Of a DNA stretch of 64,000 nt, positions 55,941-64,000 are shown piece by piece; positions within the stretch are counted from its first letter, which is position 1, and each line of letters begins with the position of its first letter. Made by a program: the position numbers and the translations under genes. The stretch spans positions 62,001 through 126,000 of the forward strand of contig NZ_BAABEX010000029.1 in NCBI RefSeq assembly GCF_039540375.1. The letters are read 5' to 3'. This DNA is from Acidovorax_G lacteus (GTDB lineage Bacteria; Pseudomonadota; Gammaproteobacteria; Burkholderiales; Burkholderiaceae_C). The notes under the pieces are model-generated. The model did no database searches. It saw nothing but the letters and a program-made list of their open reading frames with translations, and was not told the origin of the DNA.

Positions 55941-57126
55941 GGTCGTCCGTGGTCTGGGGGCGCGCGGCGCGCGTGCGGTCGGTGCGCGTCCGGGCAGCCC
56001 GGTCGCGGGTTTTCTTGCGGTGGCGGGGGGGCGGCGTGTCGGGCCGCCGCGCAAGGCCGTGGGCGGGCAGGGTGATGCGCACCTGGTACAGGCCGTCTTG
56101 CACCCCGGCGGTGAATTCGGCCTCCACGTCGTGCAGCAGCGCCAGCCGCGCGCGCACATTGGCCAGCGCAATGCCGTGGCCGCGGGGCGCACCGTCGTCC
56201 GGCGTGTCGCGCGGCGGCAGGGTGTTGGTGATGCGGATCAGCACGCGGCTGCCGCGCAGCTCGGTCGTCACGCGCAGCTTGCCGCCGCGGGGGCTGGGCT
56301 CCACGCCGTGCTTGACCGCGTTTTCCACCAGCGGCTGCAGCAGCAGCGGCGGCAGCACGGCTTCGTCGCAGCGCGGGTCGATGGACCACTGCACCTGCAG
56401 CCGCGGGCCGAAGCGCACCTCTTCGATCGCCAGGTAGCGCTGCGCAAGGCGGATCTCTTCGGCCAGGATGACGGATTCGCCTTGCTCCACCAGCGCGTGG
56501 CGGAACAGGTCGCTCAGGTCTTCGAGCAGCGATTCGGCCTTGGCCGGTTCGTCGCGCACCAGGGCAATCGCGCTGTTGAGGGTGTTAAACAGAAAGTGCG
56601 GCCGGATGCGCGACTGCAGCTCCGTCAGGCGCGCGGTGGTGGCCGCCGGGGTGCGCCCCCGGGCGCGCAGCACCAGCGCCGTGACCAGCATGGCCGCCAG
56701 CAGCGCGCCGCTGGCCGCGCTGGCGGCCCAGGGCGGCTGTTCCAGCACACCCGTCAGCACGAGCATGGCACAGGCGTAGCCGCCCGCCACTGCGCCCAGC
56801 GCCACGCCGGCCGTGTATTGCAGTGCGGTGGACGCCCGCTGCAGCAGCCGCTTGAGGCTGCAGGCCACCACCAGCCACAGCAAGGTGGCGGGCAATGCGC
56901 CGCCCGTGATCATGGCCATGGTGCCCAGCCATTCCAGGGGAGTCGTGGCGCGGTACATCGCGCCCACGCCCACCACGGTTTCGACAAACAGCACCGCGCG
57001 CAGCACCACGCCGACATGGCAGGCATCGAACACCAGCGCACGCCCTTGCAGCCGCGCGGCGCGCAATGCCGCAGCCGGCGAGTCGGTCACGCCGGGGCGG
57101 GTCGATAAAATTTGCGTGCTATGCAT
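55921..57126 (-). CDS. Histidine kinase of the AlgZ/LytS (HisKA_LytS) type
   Basis: 401 residues from the ATG at 57126. Four membrane helices cover about residues 30-165. Then the phospho-acceptor box RIRPHFLFNTLNSAIAL follows, then the ATP-binding N box LVENAVKHGVE and G box GHGIALANVRARL. It is paired with the downstream LytTR regulator (20-base gene overlap). The C-terminal 40 residues are basic and low complexity. The gene is divergent from argH with 51 bases between the starts. Confidence 0.9.
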   Translation of the reverse strand: MHSTQILSTRPGVTDSPAAALRAARLQGRALVFDACHVGVVLRAVLFVETVVGVGAMYRATTPLEWLGTMAMITGGALPATLLWLVVACSLKRLLQRASTALQYTAGVALGAVAGGYACAMLVLTGVLEQPPWAASAASGALLAAMLVTALVLRARGRTPAATTARLTELQSRIRPHFLFNTLNSAIALVRDEPAKAESLLEDLSDLFRHALVEQGESVILAEEIRLAQRYLAIEEVRFGPRLQVQWSIDPRCDEAVLPPLLLQPLVENAVKHGVEPSPRGGKLRVTTELRGSRVLIRITNTLPPRDTPDDGAPRGHGIALANVRARLALLHDVEAEFTAGVQDGLYQVRITLPAHGLARRPDTPPPRHRKKTRDRAARTRTDRTRAARPQTTDDHAHPDR

Positions 57127-57177
57127 TGCGGCATCCGGGCGGTCCGGGTGTCTGAACCACCGGATTATTGCCCCCTC

Positions 57178-58635
57178 ATGTCCACCAGCCAACCCACGCA
57201 ACCGTCCCACAACCAGCTCGACACCAAGGCCCAGGCCTGGTCGGCCCTGTTCTCCGAGCCCATGAGCGAGCTGGTCAAGCGCTACACCTCGAGCGTGTTT
57301 TTCGACAAGCGCCTGTGGCTGGCCGACATCACAGGCAGCCTGGCGCACGCCGAGATGCTGGCCGCCCAGGGCATCATCGCCACGGCCGACTACGAGGCCA
57401 TCCAGCGCGGCATGGCGCAGATCCGCAGCGAGATTGAGGCCGGCCAGTTCGAGTGGAAGCTGGACCTGGAGGACGTGCACCTGAACATCGAGGCGCGGCT
57501 GACGCAGCTGGTGGGCGATGCAGGCAAGCGCCTGCACACCGGCCGCAGCCGCAACGACCAAGTGGCCACCGACGTGCGCCTGTGGCTGCGCAGCGAGATC
57601 GACCTGATCACCGACCTGCTCAAGGAACTGCAGACCTCGCTGGTCGAGGTGGCCGAGCAGAACGTGGATGTGATCCTACCGGGCTTCACCCACCTGCAGG
57701 TGGCCCAGCCCGTGAGCTTTGCGCACCACCTGCTGGCCTATGTGGAGATGTTTGCGCGCGACGCCGAGCGCATGCAGGACGTGCGCCGCCGCACCAACGT
57801 GCTGCCGCTGGGCTCGGCCGCGCTGGCCGGCACCACCTACCCGCTGGACCGCGAGCGTGTGGCCCGCACGCTGGGCATGGACGGTGTGTGCCAGAACAGC
57901 CTGGACGCCGTGAGCGACCGCGACTTCGCCATCGAATTCACGTCTGCCGCCAGCCTGTGCATGGTGCACGTGAGCCGCTTGAGCGAGGAGCTGATCATCT
58001 GGATGAGCCAGAACTTCGGCTTCATCCGGATTGCAGACCGCTTCACCACCGGCAGCTCGATCATGCCGCAGAAGAAGAACCCCGACGTGCCCGAACTGGC
58101 CCGCGGCAAGACCGGCCGCGTGGTGGGGCACCTCATGGGCCTGATCACGCTGATGAAGGGCCAGCCGCTGGCCTACAACAAGGACAACCAGGAAGACAAG
58201 GAGCCGCTCTTCGACACCGTGGACACACTCAAGGACACGCTGCGCATCTTTGCCGAGATGGTGGGCGGCCAGGTGAACCCTGCCACGGGCAAGAAGGAAG
58301 GCGGCATCACCGTCAACGCGCAAGCCATGGAGGCCGCCGCGCAAAAGGGCTATGCCACCGCCACCGACCTGGCCGACTACCTTGTCAAGAAGGGCCTGCC
58401 CTTCCGCGACGCGCACGAGACCGTGGCCCACGCCGTGAAAGCCGCGCAAAGCCATGCCTGCGACCTGTCGGAGCTGCCGCTGAATGTGCTGCAGGGCTTC
58501 CACCCCGCCATCGAAAAGGACGTGTACGAGTGCCTGAGCCTGCGTGGCTCGCTGGGTGCGCGCAACACGCTGGGCGGTACGGCACCGGCCCAGGTGCGCG
58601 CGCAGCTGGCGCGCCACCGCGCCCGCCTGGGCTGA
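57178..58635 (+). CDS. argH: Argininosuccinate lyase
   Basis: 485 residues. The fumarase/aspartase signature GSSIMPQKKNP is present with its catalytic serine, and earlier HTGRSRNDQVATD and TTYPLDRERVA are typical of ArgH. It splits argininosuccinate into arginine and fumarate, the last step of arginine synthesis. The ATG at 57178 is used (MSTSQPTQPSHNQLDTKAQA). TAAAAT at 57106-57111 is a possible -10 in the divergent interval. Confidence 0.96.
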   Translation: MSTSQPTQPSHNQLDTKAQAWSALFSEPMSELVKRYTSSVFFDKRLWLADITGSLAHAEMLAAQGIIATADYEAIQRGMAQIRSEIEAGQFEWKLDLEDVHLNIEARLTQLVGDAGKRLHTGRSRNDQVATDVRLWLRSEIDLITDLLKELQTSLVEVAEQNVDVILPGFTHLQVAQPVSFAHHLLAYVEMFARDAERMQDVRRRTNVLPLGSAALAGTTYPLDRERVARTLGMDGVCQNSLDAVSDRDFAIEFTSAASLCMVHVSRLSEELIIWMSQNFGFIRIADRFTTGSSIMPQKKNPDVPELARGKTGRVVGHLMGLITLMKGQPLAYNKDNQEDKEPLFDTVDTLKDTLRIFAEMVGGQVNPATGKKEGGITVNAQAMEAAAQKGYATATDLADYLVKKGLPFRDAHETVAHAVKAAQSHACDLSELPLNVLQGFHPAIEKDVYECLSLRGSLGARNTLGGTAPAQVRAQLARHRARLG

Positions 58636-58755
58636 GTGGGCCCCGGGCCCCGCGGCACTGCGGCCCCGCGGGTCGGGGCCTTATCGGGCGACAAGGCCGT
58701 GTGGGCGTTATCGGCGGGGGCTGTTGCGGACGTGCGTCTCGCGCGCACAGCGCCG

Positions 58756-58794
58756 TTGGGCCGCTGCCGGTTTGCAGGTAATCTCTGGCGCCCA
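58756..58794 (+). promoter_or_regulatory. Promoter just before the CHASE-GGDEF gene
   Basis: TTGGGC (58756-58761), a 17-base spacer and TAATCT (58779-58784), which ends 9 bases before the ATG at 58794. A leader of only a few bases is expected. Confidence 0.4.
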
Positions 58795-60242
58795 TGTCCC
58801 AACGTCTTCCTTCGCACTGGATCCGCCACCGCCTGCTGCCCCTGGCCGTGGGGGTGTGCAGCGCCGCGCTGGCCGCCGCCCTGGTGTGGGTGGTGATCGA
58901 CATCTCCCACGCCAAATCCCGCACGCAGATCCAGGCCCAAGCGCAAAGCCATCTGCTGCAGATCCGCGACCGCCTCGACCGGCAACTGCAGAGCACGCTG
59001 TCGGTGCCCGAAACCGTGGCGGCCTTCATAGCTGCGCAGGGCGGCATGTCGCAAGAGGTGTTTTCCACCGTCGTCGGCCGACTGTTGGAGCACCAGCGCA
59101 ACATCCGCAACCTGGCCCTTGCGCCGGACAACGTCATCAGCGACGTGTATCCGCGCGTGGGCAACGAGCGCGCGCTGGGCCTGCGCTACATGGACAACCC
59201 CCAGCAGCGCGGTGCGGTCGAGCGCGCCATCCAGACCCGCCGCACCGTGGTGGCCGGGCCGATTCCGCTGGTGCAGGGCGGGCTGGGCATCATCAGCCGC
59301 ACCCCGGTGTTTCTGGCACACCCACCGGGCAAGACGCCCGAGGGCGGCCCGCGGTACTGGGGCATCGTGTCGCTGACCGTCAACGCAGACACCTTGTTTG
59401 CCGATGTGGGCTTGCAGACCGAGCAGATGGGCTTCCAGATTGCGGCTCGCGGGCTGGACGCAACGGGCTCGCAGGGTGCGGTGTTCATCGGCAAGCCCGA
59501 GACCTTCGAGCAATCGCCCGCCACGCTCGACGTCCCCTTGCCCGGCGGCGGCAGCTGGACGCTGGGCGCTGTGCCCGTGGGCGGCTGGAAGGACGCTGGC
59601 CGCGCGCCGGCGCTGGTGGTGACGCTGGCCTACGCCTTTGCCCTGTTGCTGGGCCTGCTCAGCGCGCGGCTGGTGCGCTCGCACCAGCAGGTGCTGGCCC
59701 TGGCCACCCACGACCGGCTGACCGGGCTGCCCAACCGGCGGCTGTTTGAAGACCGCTTGTCGCAGGCCGTGCTGGCTGCGCACCGCGACCACCGCCCGGG
59801 TGCGCTGCTGCTGGTGGATCTGGACGGCTTCAAGGCCATCAACGACGAATGGGGCCACGCCTGCGGCGACCAGGTGCTCATGCGCGCGGCGCAGCGCCTG
59901 GCCAGCGTGGCCCGGGCCAGCGACACCGCTGCGCGGCTGGGCGGAGACGAGTTTGCGCTGGTGCTCAATGTGGTCGAGTCGCGCGACGCCGCGCGAGATG
60001 CGGCCCAGCAGGTGCTGGCTGCCTTGCTGGCCCCCATGGGGCTTGACAACGGGCAGCACGTGCTGGTGGGGGCGAGTGTGGGCGTGGCGCTGTTCCAGGG
60101 ACCCGCGCTGGAAGGTATCGGGCCACTGATGGACCGCGCCGACCGCGCGCTGTACGCCAGCAAACGCGAGGGCAAGGGCGTGGTCACGCTCGCCGACGAT
60201 GCAGGCCGTACCGACGGCCTGGCAGCGGCCACGGGCGTGTAG
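58794..60242 (+). CDS. CHASE-domain diguanylate cyclase
   Basis: 482 residues. An N-terminal membrane helix (LAVGVCSAALAAALVWVV), a periplasmic CHASE-type domain of about 220 residues (GLRYMDNPQQRGAVERAI, GRRTVVAGP-like), a second helix near 275, then a GGDEF domain with the intact active site LGGDEFALV and DLDGFKAINDEWGH. The RxxD inhibitory site is present as RASD five residues before GGDEF, so product feedback is expected, unlike the cyclase at 31709. It senses an extracytoplasmic signal and makes cyclic-di-GMP. Confidence 0.9.
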   Translation: MSQRLPSHWIRHRLLPLAVGVCSAALAAALVWVVIDISHAKSRTQIQAQAQSHLLQIRDRLDRQLQSTLSVPETVAAFIAAQGGMSQEVFSTVVGRLLEHQRNIRNLALAPDNVISDVYPRVGNERALGLRYMDNPQQRGAVERAIQTRRTVVAGPIPLVQGGLGIISRTPVFLAHPPGKTPEGGPRYWGIVSLTVNADTLFADVGLQTEQMGFQIAARGLDATGSQGAVFIGKPETFEQSPATLDVPLPGGGSWTLGAVPVGGWKDAGRAPALVVTLAYAFALLLGLLSARLVRSHQQVLALATHDRLTGLPNRRLFEDRLSQAVLAAHRDHRPGALLLVDLDGFKAINDEWGHACGDQVLMRAAQRLASVARASDTAARLGGDEFALVLNVVESRDAARDAAQQVLAALLAPMGLDNGQHVLVGASVGVALFQGPALEGIGPLMDRADRALYASKREGKGVVTLADDAGRTDGLAAATGV

Positions 60243-60492
60243 GGCCGGCGGGCACGCAGCCTGTATTCCGCTTCTGCCCTGTGCCTTGTGCCTTGTGCCC
60301 TGATCGCCGACACCGGCCGCAACCGCAGTCCAGCGCTGGCTTGGAGTCGGCGGCTGCGGTGTGCTGTTTCTGTGCAACAGGGCCGGGGGCTGCGGCGCGA
60401 TGAGGCGCCGCGGCGCGCGTAAGGGCTTGCAACCGATGCTCCACCGGCGTTGGCATTTGCTAGGCTGTGGAACCATCGAGAGGGAATACACC
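60243..60492. other. Gene-free spacer before the macroglobulin gene
   Basis: It has a short run of direct repeats of TGTGCCT (about 60277-60300) but nothing else recognisable. The Shine-Dalgarno for the next gene (GAGAGGGA) is at its end. Confidence 0.5.
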
Positions 60493-63400
60493 ATGACAAC
60501 ACGCGCACACAGCGTGCTGGCCGCTGCTGCGGCCTGGGGAATGCTGCTGGCCGCGCCTGCGGCGCAGGCCCTGCAGATCAGCAGCCTGTCGCCGCAGGGC
60601 GAGGTGGCGCAGGTGCGCCAGGTGGTTGTGAAGTTCGACACTGCGGCCACCACGTTTGGCGACGCGCGTGCGCCCGCCCCGGTGGCGGTGCAGTGCAGCG
60701 ACGCCCAGGCCTCGCAGGGCAGCGGCCGCTGGACGAGCGAGCGCGAATGGGTGTTCGACTTCGCCAACGACCTGCCGCCGGGTGTGCGCTGCACGGTGGC
60801 CGCGCGCGCGGGCTTCCAGTCGCCCGCGGGCGAGGCGTTGCGTGGCACGACCAGTTTTCGCTTCCAGACCGGTGGGCCGTTCGTGCGCCAGATCCTGCCT
60901 GGCAGCTGGACCCCCATCGAAGAAGAGCAGTTCTTCCTGTTGCAGCTCAACGGCCCGGCCACGGCCGAGAGTGTGCAGGCCAACGTCTGGTGCACGTTGC
61001 AGGGCGTGGGCGAACGCATTCCGGTGCGCCTCATCGACGGCCCGCAGCGCAAGGAACTGCTGCGGGCGCAAGGGCTGGAGGCGCTTGCGGCCAAGGAGCC
61101 GCTGGCCCTGCACGCGCTGGCCTGCAACCGTCGCCTCACGTCGGGAGCGCAGATGCACCTGGTGTACGGCAAGGGCGTGACCACGCCCAGCGGCCTGGCC
61201 AACAGCGTGGAGCGCCGCACCACCTACAAGGTGCGCGAGGCCTTTGCGGCCGAGTTTGCGTGCGAGCGTGAAAACGCCCAGAGCGCCTGCCTGCCGATCC
61301 GGCCGCTGCAGCTGAGCTTCAACGCGCCGGTGCCACGCAAGCTGGCGCAGGCCGTTCGCCTGCAGGGTGGCGGGCAAAGCTTCAAGCCCCAGCTGGAGGG
61401 CGACCCGGAACCCGGCAGCAGTGGCAAGCCGGCCGACCCCGAGGGCTTGGTACACAGCCTGCAGTTCAAGGCGCCGCTGCCGCAGGACACGGCCTTCACC
61501 ATCGAGCTGCCCAAGGACTTCAAGGACGCCTCGGGCCGCTCGCTGCGCAATGCAGGCAGCTTTCCGCTGCGTGTGAGCACGGCGGGCATGCCGCCGCTGG
61601 CCAAGTTTGCGGCGGCGCCCTTCGGTATCGTCGAGCGCCTGGCTGAAGGCCCGGGCGGGCCGGCGCTGCTGCCCGTCACGCTGCGCAATGTCGAGGCTGC
61701 GCTGCGCGTGCAGGGCCTGGCCCCGGTGAATGGGCAGGTGCGCACGCTGCAGCCGGGCAGCGACGCCGAGATCATTGCCTGGTGGTACCGGGTGCAGCGC
61801 TTTGACCGTTTCACGCTGCCGCGCCGCGACGTGCAGCGCGAGGTGCAGGGCCCCCTGCCCAAGCGCTTGCCCGACGACGAATCGGGCGATGTGCAGACAC
61901 GCATGGTGTCGCTACTGGCCGGGCGACCGGGTGTGGCAGCGCTCACGCTGCCCGAGCCTGCCAAGGGCGATGGCAAGGCTGGCGCCGGCGGCGAGGCCAT
62001 GCGCCCGTTCGAAGTGGTGGGCATTCCGCTGCCGCCGGGTTTCCATGTGGTCGAGATCGCCTCGCCGCGGCTCGGCCTGTCGCTGCTCGACGAGCGCCAT
62101 GGCGCGCCGCGCACCATGTATGTGCGCACCTCGGCGTTGGTGACCAACCTGGGCGTGCACTTCAAGCTCGGGCGCGAGAACGCGCTGGCCTGGGTGACCA
62201 CGCTTGACAAAGGCCAGCCGGTGTCGGGTGCGCAGGTGCGCGTGTCGGACTGCAGCGGCAAGGAGCTGGCCACTGCGCGCACCGACGCGCAGGGCGTGGC
62301 GCGCATCGAAGGCCTGTCGCCCGACCCACAGCGCTGTGGTTATGGCGGTGAGGGCAGCGGTTACTTTGTCAGCGCGCGCGCCGCCGGCCCGGACGGCGTG
62401 CAGGACCTGGCCTTCACCTGGAGCGACTGGCAGCGCGGCATCGAGCCCTGGCGCTTCAACCTGCCCACGAGCAGCGATCCCGCGCCCGATGAGCGCGCCC
62501 ACACGGTGATGGACCGCATGTTGCTGCGCGCGGGCGAAACCGTGTCGATGAAGCATGTGCTGCGCACCGAAACCGGGCGGGGTCTGGGCCTGCCCACGGC
62601 ACGCCCTGAAAGCCTGGTCATCACCCATGTGGGCAGCGGCCAGCAGTTCACGCAGCCTTTGGTATGGCGCAGCACGGCCAGCGGCGGCCTCAGCGCGCAC
62701 AGCGAGTTTGCGATTCCGCCGGCCGCGCGCCTGGGCGAATACACGGTGCAACTGCAGCGCTCTGCCCGGCCCGAGCGCTTTTTTGACACCGGCCGCTTCC
62801 GTGTGGAGGAGTTCCGACTGCCGGTGCTGGAAGGGCGGATTGCGCCCCAGCAAAAGCAGCCGCTGGTGCGCCCCAAGGCGGTGCCGACCGAGGTACAGGT
62901 CCACTACGTATCGGGTGGCCCCGCCGCGCAGTTGCCGGTGCGCATATCGGCCCTGGTGCGCGGCAAGGCGCTGGGTTTTGCAGACCACGAGGGCGTGAGC
63001 TTCCAGCCTCCGCGGGCCCCGGGTCAGCCGGGCAGCGGCGCGGGCGACAACGAAGAAGCCGCAGCTGGCGACGAGTCCAAGCTCGTGGCCGACAAGCTGC
63101 CGCTGCAGCTCGACCGCCAGGGCCAGGGCCGCATCACCATTGAGAACCTGCCGGTGGTGCGCCAGCCGCGGGAGCTGGTGCTCGAAGCCGCCTACGCCGA
63201 CCCGAACGGCGAAATGCAAACCCTGCGCAGCGTGCACACCCTGTGGCCCGCGCAGGTGGTGGCGGGCATCAAGGCCGACGGCTGGGCCTCGGCGCGGCAG
63301 AAGGTGCGTTTTCAGGCGCTGGCGCTGCAACACAGCGGCAAGCCCGCGCCCGAAGTGGCACTCAAGGTCAAGGCGGTGGCGCGCATCACCACCACGGCGC

Positions 63401-64000
63401 GCAAGCGCATGGTGGGGGGCTTCTACAGCTACGACCATCACACCGAAACGCGCGACCTGGGCGTGGTCTGCTCGGGCCGTAGCGACGCGCGTGGGCTGAT
63501 GCTGTGCGAGGCCAGCCTCAAGGAGGCGGGTGAGGTCGAACTCGTGGCCACCGCCACCGACCGCGACGGCAACACCAGCGAGGCCGCGACCACGGTCTGG
63601 GTCACGCGCCAGGGTGAGCTGTGGTTCGGCGGCGAAGACCACGACCGCATCGACGTGCTGCCCGAGAAAAAGCAGTACCGCGCGGGCGAGGTGGCCCGCC
63701 TGCAGGTGCGCATGCCCTTCCGCCAAGCCACGGCCCTGGTGGCGGTGGAGCGCGAGGGCATTTTGGAGACCCAGGTGGTCACGCTGCAGGGCGACGATCC
63801 AACCGTGCAGGTCAAGGTGCAGCCCGAATGGGGGCCCAATGTGTACGTCAGCGTGCTCGCGCTGCGCGGGCGCCTGCGCGAGGTGCCCTGGTACAGCTTC
63901 TTCACTTGGGGGGTGCGCGCCCCACGCGAGTGGTGGAATGCCTTCTGGTACGAAGGCCGCGAGTACGTGGCCCCCACGCCGCTGGTGGATCTGAGCAAGC
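60493..64000 (+). CDS. Alpha-2-macroglobulin family protein, 3' end outside the window
   Basis: The frame is open from 60493 to the end of the window (about 1,169 residues). It starts MTTRAHSVLAAAAAWGMLLA with a signal peptide ending AAPAAQA and no lipobox. A repeated beta-sandwich (MG-domain) architecture follows, with AYRxGE-type phrases such as YRAGEVARLQVRMP, MLLRAGETVSMKH and VRTSALVTNLGVHFK, typical of bacterial alpha-2-macroglobulins (YfhM type). The thioester motif lies beyond the window. These periplasmic proteins trap proteases. In many genomes pbpC follows, which cannot be checked here. No complete open frame is terminated inside the window. Confidence 0.82.
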   Translation, partial: MTTRAHSVLAAAAAWGMLLAAPAAQALQISSLSPQGEVAQVRQVVVKFDTAATTFGDARAPAPVAVQCSDAQASQGSGRWTSEREWVFDFANDLPPGVRCTVAARAGFQSPAGEALRGTTSFRFQTGGPFVRQILPGSWTPIEEEQFFLLQLNGPATAESVQANVWCTLQGVGERIPVRLIDGPQRKELLRAQGLEALAAKEPLALHALACNRRLTSGAQMHLVYGKGVTTPSGLANSVERRTTYKVREAFAAEFACERENAQSACLPIRPLQLSFNAPVPRKLAQAVRLQGGGQSFKPQLEGDPEPGSSGKPADPEGLVHSLQFKAPLPQDTAFTIELPKDFKDASGRSLRNAGSFPLRVSTAGMPPLAKFAAAPFGIVERLAEGPGGPALLPVTLRNVEAALRVQGLAPVNGQVRTLQPGSDAEIIAWWYRVQRFDRFTLPRRDVQREVQGPLPKRLPDDESGDVQTRMVSLLAGRPGVAALTLPEPAKGDGKAGAGGEAMRPFEVVGIPLPPGFHVVEIASPRLGLSLLDERHGAPRTMYVRTSALVTNLGVHFKLGRENALAWVTTLDKGQPVSGAQVRVSDCSGKELATARTDAQGVARIEGLSPDPQRCGYGGEGSGYFVSARAAGPDGVQDLAFTWSDWQRGIEPWRFNLPTSSDPAPDERAHTVMDRMLLRAGETVSMKHVLRTETGRGLGLPTARPESLVITHVGSGQQFTQPLVWRSTASGGLSAHSEFAIPPAARLGEYTVQLQRSARPERFFDTGRFRVEEFRLPVLEGRIAPQQKQPLVRPKAVPTEVQVHYVSGGPAAQLPVRISALVRGKALGFADHEGVSFQPPRAPGQPGSGAGDNEEAAAGDESKLVADKLPLQLDRQGQGRITIENLPVVRQPRELVLEAAYADPNGEMQTLRSVHTLWPAQVVAGIKADGWASARQKVRFQALALQHSGKPAPEVALKVKAVARITTTARKRMVGGFYSYDHHTETRDLGVVCSGRSDARGLMLCEASLKEAGEVELVATATDRDGNTSEAATTVWVTRQGELWFGGEDHDRIDVLPEKKQYRAGEVARLQVRMPFRQATALVAVEREGILETQVVTLQGDDPTVQVKVQPEWGPNVYVSVLALRGRLREVPWYSFFTWGVRAPREWWNAFWYEGREYVAPTPLVDLSK

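Noticed and set aside
58638..58680. GC-rich hairpin after argH as a terminator
   Set aside because: The stem can form but there is no T run after it, so I do not call it an intrinsic terminator.
61912..63726. A 604-residue minus-strand open frame
   Set aside because: It is antisense to the macroglobulin gene, which has a signal peptide and continuous family-like sequence in its own frame.

Overview
The window is high-GC chromosomal DNA from a betaproteobacterium, most likely a member of the Comamonadaceae close to Acidovorax. The evidence is gene content and order: rpsP-rimM-trmD-rplS, polA with DUF2782, homoserine kinase and a BPSS1780-type membrane protein, argH beside an AlgZ/AlgR-type two-component pair, and a dispersed GCTAT...ATAGC-TGCTCGTGCTTG repeat of a kind I recall from that family. 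I see no prophage, integrase, insertion sequence, CRISPR array or plasmid gene, so this is mostly core genome. Both ends cut genes: an M48 peptidase on the left and an alpha-2-macroglobulin family protein on the right.

Layout. 1-4.4 kb: M48 peptidase, RsmB-type rRNA methyltransferase, acyl desaturase. 4.7-14.3 kb: rpmB-rpmG, trxB, a CRP-type regulator, a lower-GC SPINDLY-type glycosyltransferase, then ftsK-lolA, a DUF1304 protein and rarA. 14.6-18.3 kb: the branched-chain amino acid ABC transporter livHMGF. 18.4-22 kb: small membrane proteins, a DUF47/PhoU-like protein paired with a Pit phosphate transporter, a TM2 protein and an acetyltransferase. 22-24.4 kb: rpsP-rimM-trmD-rplS. 24.4-34.6 kb: CoA pyrophosphatase, CobD/CbiB-like protein, the M48-pterin dehydratase-rsgA operon, oligoribonuclease, a DEAD-box helicase, a tandem-PAS diguanylate cyclase, a Bcr/CflA exporter and tRNA-Lys(CTT). 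34.7-50.6 kb: a beta-hydroxyacid dehydrogenase, a hydrolase, guaC, a secreted protein, a UvrD/Rep helicase, a PhoX phosphatase, the thrB cluster, a serine hydrolase and polA. 50.8-64 kb: two glutathione transferases, an NAD(P)-binding protein, an octanucleotide tandem repeat, a ZIP metal transporter, the LytTR two-component pair, argH, a CHASE-GGDEF cyclase and the macroglobulin.

The strongest non-genic signals are five. (1) A dispersed roughly 50-bp double-hairpin repeat has at least nine recognisable copies; most intergenic copies lie between convergent genes, two form a large palindrome downstream of phoX, and two appear absorbed into coding sequence (the LolA signal peptide and the UvrD C-terminal linker). 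(2) Thirteen tandem copies of GGGCGGAA lie upstream of the ZIP transporter. (3) The promoters of rpsP, rplS, rpmB-rpmG and the DEAD-box helicase share a -10/discriminator block close to GCTAYAATGGCRGGCTTT. (4) Several housekeeping genes have a -10 hexamer only 6-9 nt before the ATG, which suggests leaderless mRNAs. (5) Palindromic operator-like sites lie in front of the desaturase, trxB, guaC and the ZIP gene.

All calls come from reading the sequence and from remembered family motifs. No database search was run.
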